Shown here: positions 63,145-64,000 of the stretch, piece by piece
How the letters are laid out: each line of letters starts with the position of its first letter
Numbering within the stretch: the first letter of the stretch is position 1
Source: Lentibacillus daqui
GTDB taxonomy: Bacteria > Bacillota > Bacilli > Bacillales > Amphibacillaceae
Reading direction: 5' to 3'
NCBI RefSeq assembly: GCF_027186265.1
Contig: NZ_CP114176.1
Coordinates: 620,001-684,000 of the forward strand
DNA: 64,000 nt
Notes under the pieces: generated by a model
Databases searched by the model: none
What the model saw: the letters and a program-made list of their open reading frames with translations, nothing else
What the model was told of the DNA's origin: nothing
Position numbers and translations under genes: made by a program

Positions 63145-64000
63145 AAAGGTGGAATATAAAGAAAATACTACTATACAGCCACAATGAGAAAATGAAAGAA
63201 TTAGAATTTAATCTAGAAGATGTTACCATTATTACAGGAGAATCAAGGACTGGAAAGTCTGCTATACCAGAGATTATTGATTATGTAATGGGGGCTAGTG
63301 AATGTCACATCCCTTCATTTGTAAGAGGTTGTTTAAGCTGGGTAGGAATTTTATGGGTGAAAGGTGATACAGAGTTTTCTATATTTAGAAAAATACCCAA
63401 AATAGGATGGAAATCTAGTGGAGATATTTATTTTGAAATCGGTAAAAATATAGAAATACCTGCTAAATCATCAGAACTAAGTAAAACGACTAATGTTGAA
63501 GGGGGATTAGCGCAATTTGAAAGGCTTTTAGGTATAGGGGATGCAAGAACGGAGTCCTTTGGAACTAAGCTCGAATCGAAACGAATATCTATTAGAAACA
63601 CAATCCCATACCTTCTGCAAGATGATGATGTAATCATTAGCAAAAATACTTTATTAAGAGGAACAAACGATGAAAGAAAGCAAAGTGTAATTGAATCATT
63701 ACCATATTTTTTAGGAATTGTGGATGAGGATACTTTAAGTAAAGAACTCGAGTTCAAGAAAATCACAAGACAAATTAATAGAATTGAGAAGGAAGTTAAA
63801 GCTAATGAAGCCATTATTTTTGGAGATTCTAATAAAGCTTTAAATTTAGTGCAAGAAGCTATACAGCTGGGCTTAATAGATAATGAAGAAAATATAGACG
63901 AATGGGATAATGATGAACTTCTAAAGAAATTAGCTGCCGTTGCCAATTGGAATATTACAGTAGAAAGTAAAATTAATGAGGATTTATTGCCTAATTTATA
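63141..64000 (+). CDS. DUF3732-like P-loop ATPase of the ABC-3C system (3'-truncated)
   Basis: The frame opens at ATG 63141 (overlapping the previous stop) and runs to the window end: 286 codons so far. The Walker A motif GESRTGKS is at residues 33-40, followed by the AIPEIIDYVMG helix common in DUF3732 proteins, and a coiled-coil arm begins near residue 205 (KKITRQINRIEKEVKANE). SMC-like ATPases of this type are the third component in ABC-3C operons. The second half with Walker B is beyond the window. Confidence 0.82.
   Translation, partial: MKRWNIKKILLYSHNEKMKELEFNLEDVTIITGESRTGKSAIPEIIDYVMGASECHIPSFVRGCLSWVGILWVKGDTEFSIFRKIPKIGWKSSGDIYFEIGKNIEIPAKSSELSKTTNVEGGLAQFERLLGIGDARTESFGTKLESKRISIRNTIPYLLQDDDVIISKNTLLRGTNDERKQSVIESLPYFLGIVDEDTLSKELEFKKITRQINRIEKEVKANEAIIFGDSNKALNLVQEAIQLGLIDNEENIDEWDNDELLKKLAAVANWNITVESKINEDLLPNL

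Noticed and set aside
1..64000. tRNA, rRNA, T-box or other riboswitch classes
   Set aside because: I looked for cloverleaf and T-box marks and found none beyond the two guanine aptamers; a covariance-model search would be decisive.

Overview
This window is a 64 kb piece of the chromosome of a spore-forming Bacillaceae bacterium (Firmicutes), probably a Virgibacillus/Oceanobacillus/Lentibacillus-type organism. The evidence is a Bacillus subtilis-like gene order (thiL-tsaE-tsaB-rimI-tsaD, ydiF, moaC-rex, ydiK-ydiL-groESL, later yeaC-yeaD-yebA-guaA), a CIRCE element, guanine riboswitches, spore germination genes and an sspH-type spore protein gene. The species is inferred, not proven.

Positions 1-38,034 are mostly core chromosome: the t6A tRNA-modification cluster, an ABC-F ATPase, moaC-rex, groESL, an iron-export-type fetAB pair, the xpt-pbuX purine salvage operon behind a guanine riboswitch, a gerA-type germinant receptor operon with a small extra gene, a redox/transport patch (DUF2255, LysR, broken MFS, SDR, aldo/keto reductase) with shared MerR-type promoters, a cell-wall patch (CvpA, CAP, M15 peptidase), a MoxR-DUF58-transglutaminase operon, and guaA behind a second guanine riboswitch. 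A cluster of DnaA boxes lies between tsaD and ydiF. Several intergenic regions hold short-repeat arrays with a 21 or 42 bp period. Two genes (a methyltransferase and an MFS transporter) are each broken by one in-frame TGA.

After guaA the accessory DNA begins: a group IIC intron sitting on a terminator, then a cadC-cadA-flavoprotein metal-resistance operon, an ACR3-like transporter and an adaA-like DNA-repair activator. From about 46.2 kb there is a complete Tn916-family conjugation module in the order orf24-23-22-21(FtsK/TcpA)-oriT-20(relaxase)-19-18(ardA)-17-16-15-14-13. A second, different group II intron (53,795-56,576) splits orf16; precise removal restores an 815-residue ATPase. ardA carries a 1-nt deletion.

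Immediately after orf13, the position where Tn916 carries tet(M), lies a three-gene operon with overlapping ATGA junctions: a Cap4-like nuclease fused to an ABC-3C C-terminal domain, a small 'middle component', and a DUF3732-like P-loop ATPase that runs off the window. This is a predicted ABC three-component conflict/defence system carried as cargo by a conjugative element, and is the most interesting part of the window. The right end of the element, with the expected integrase, is outside the window.
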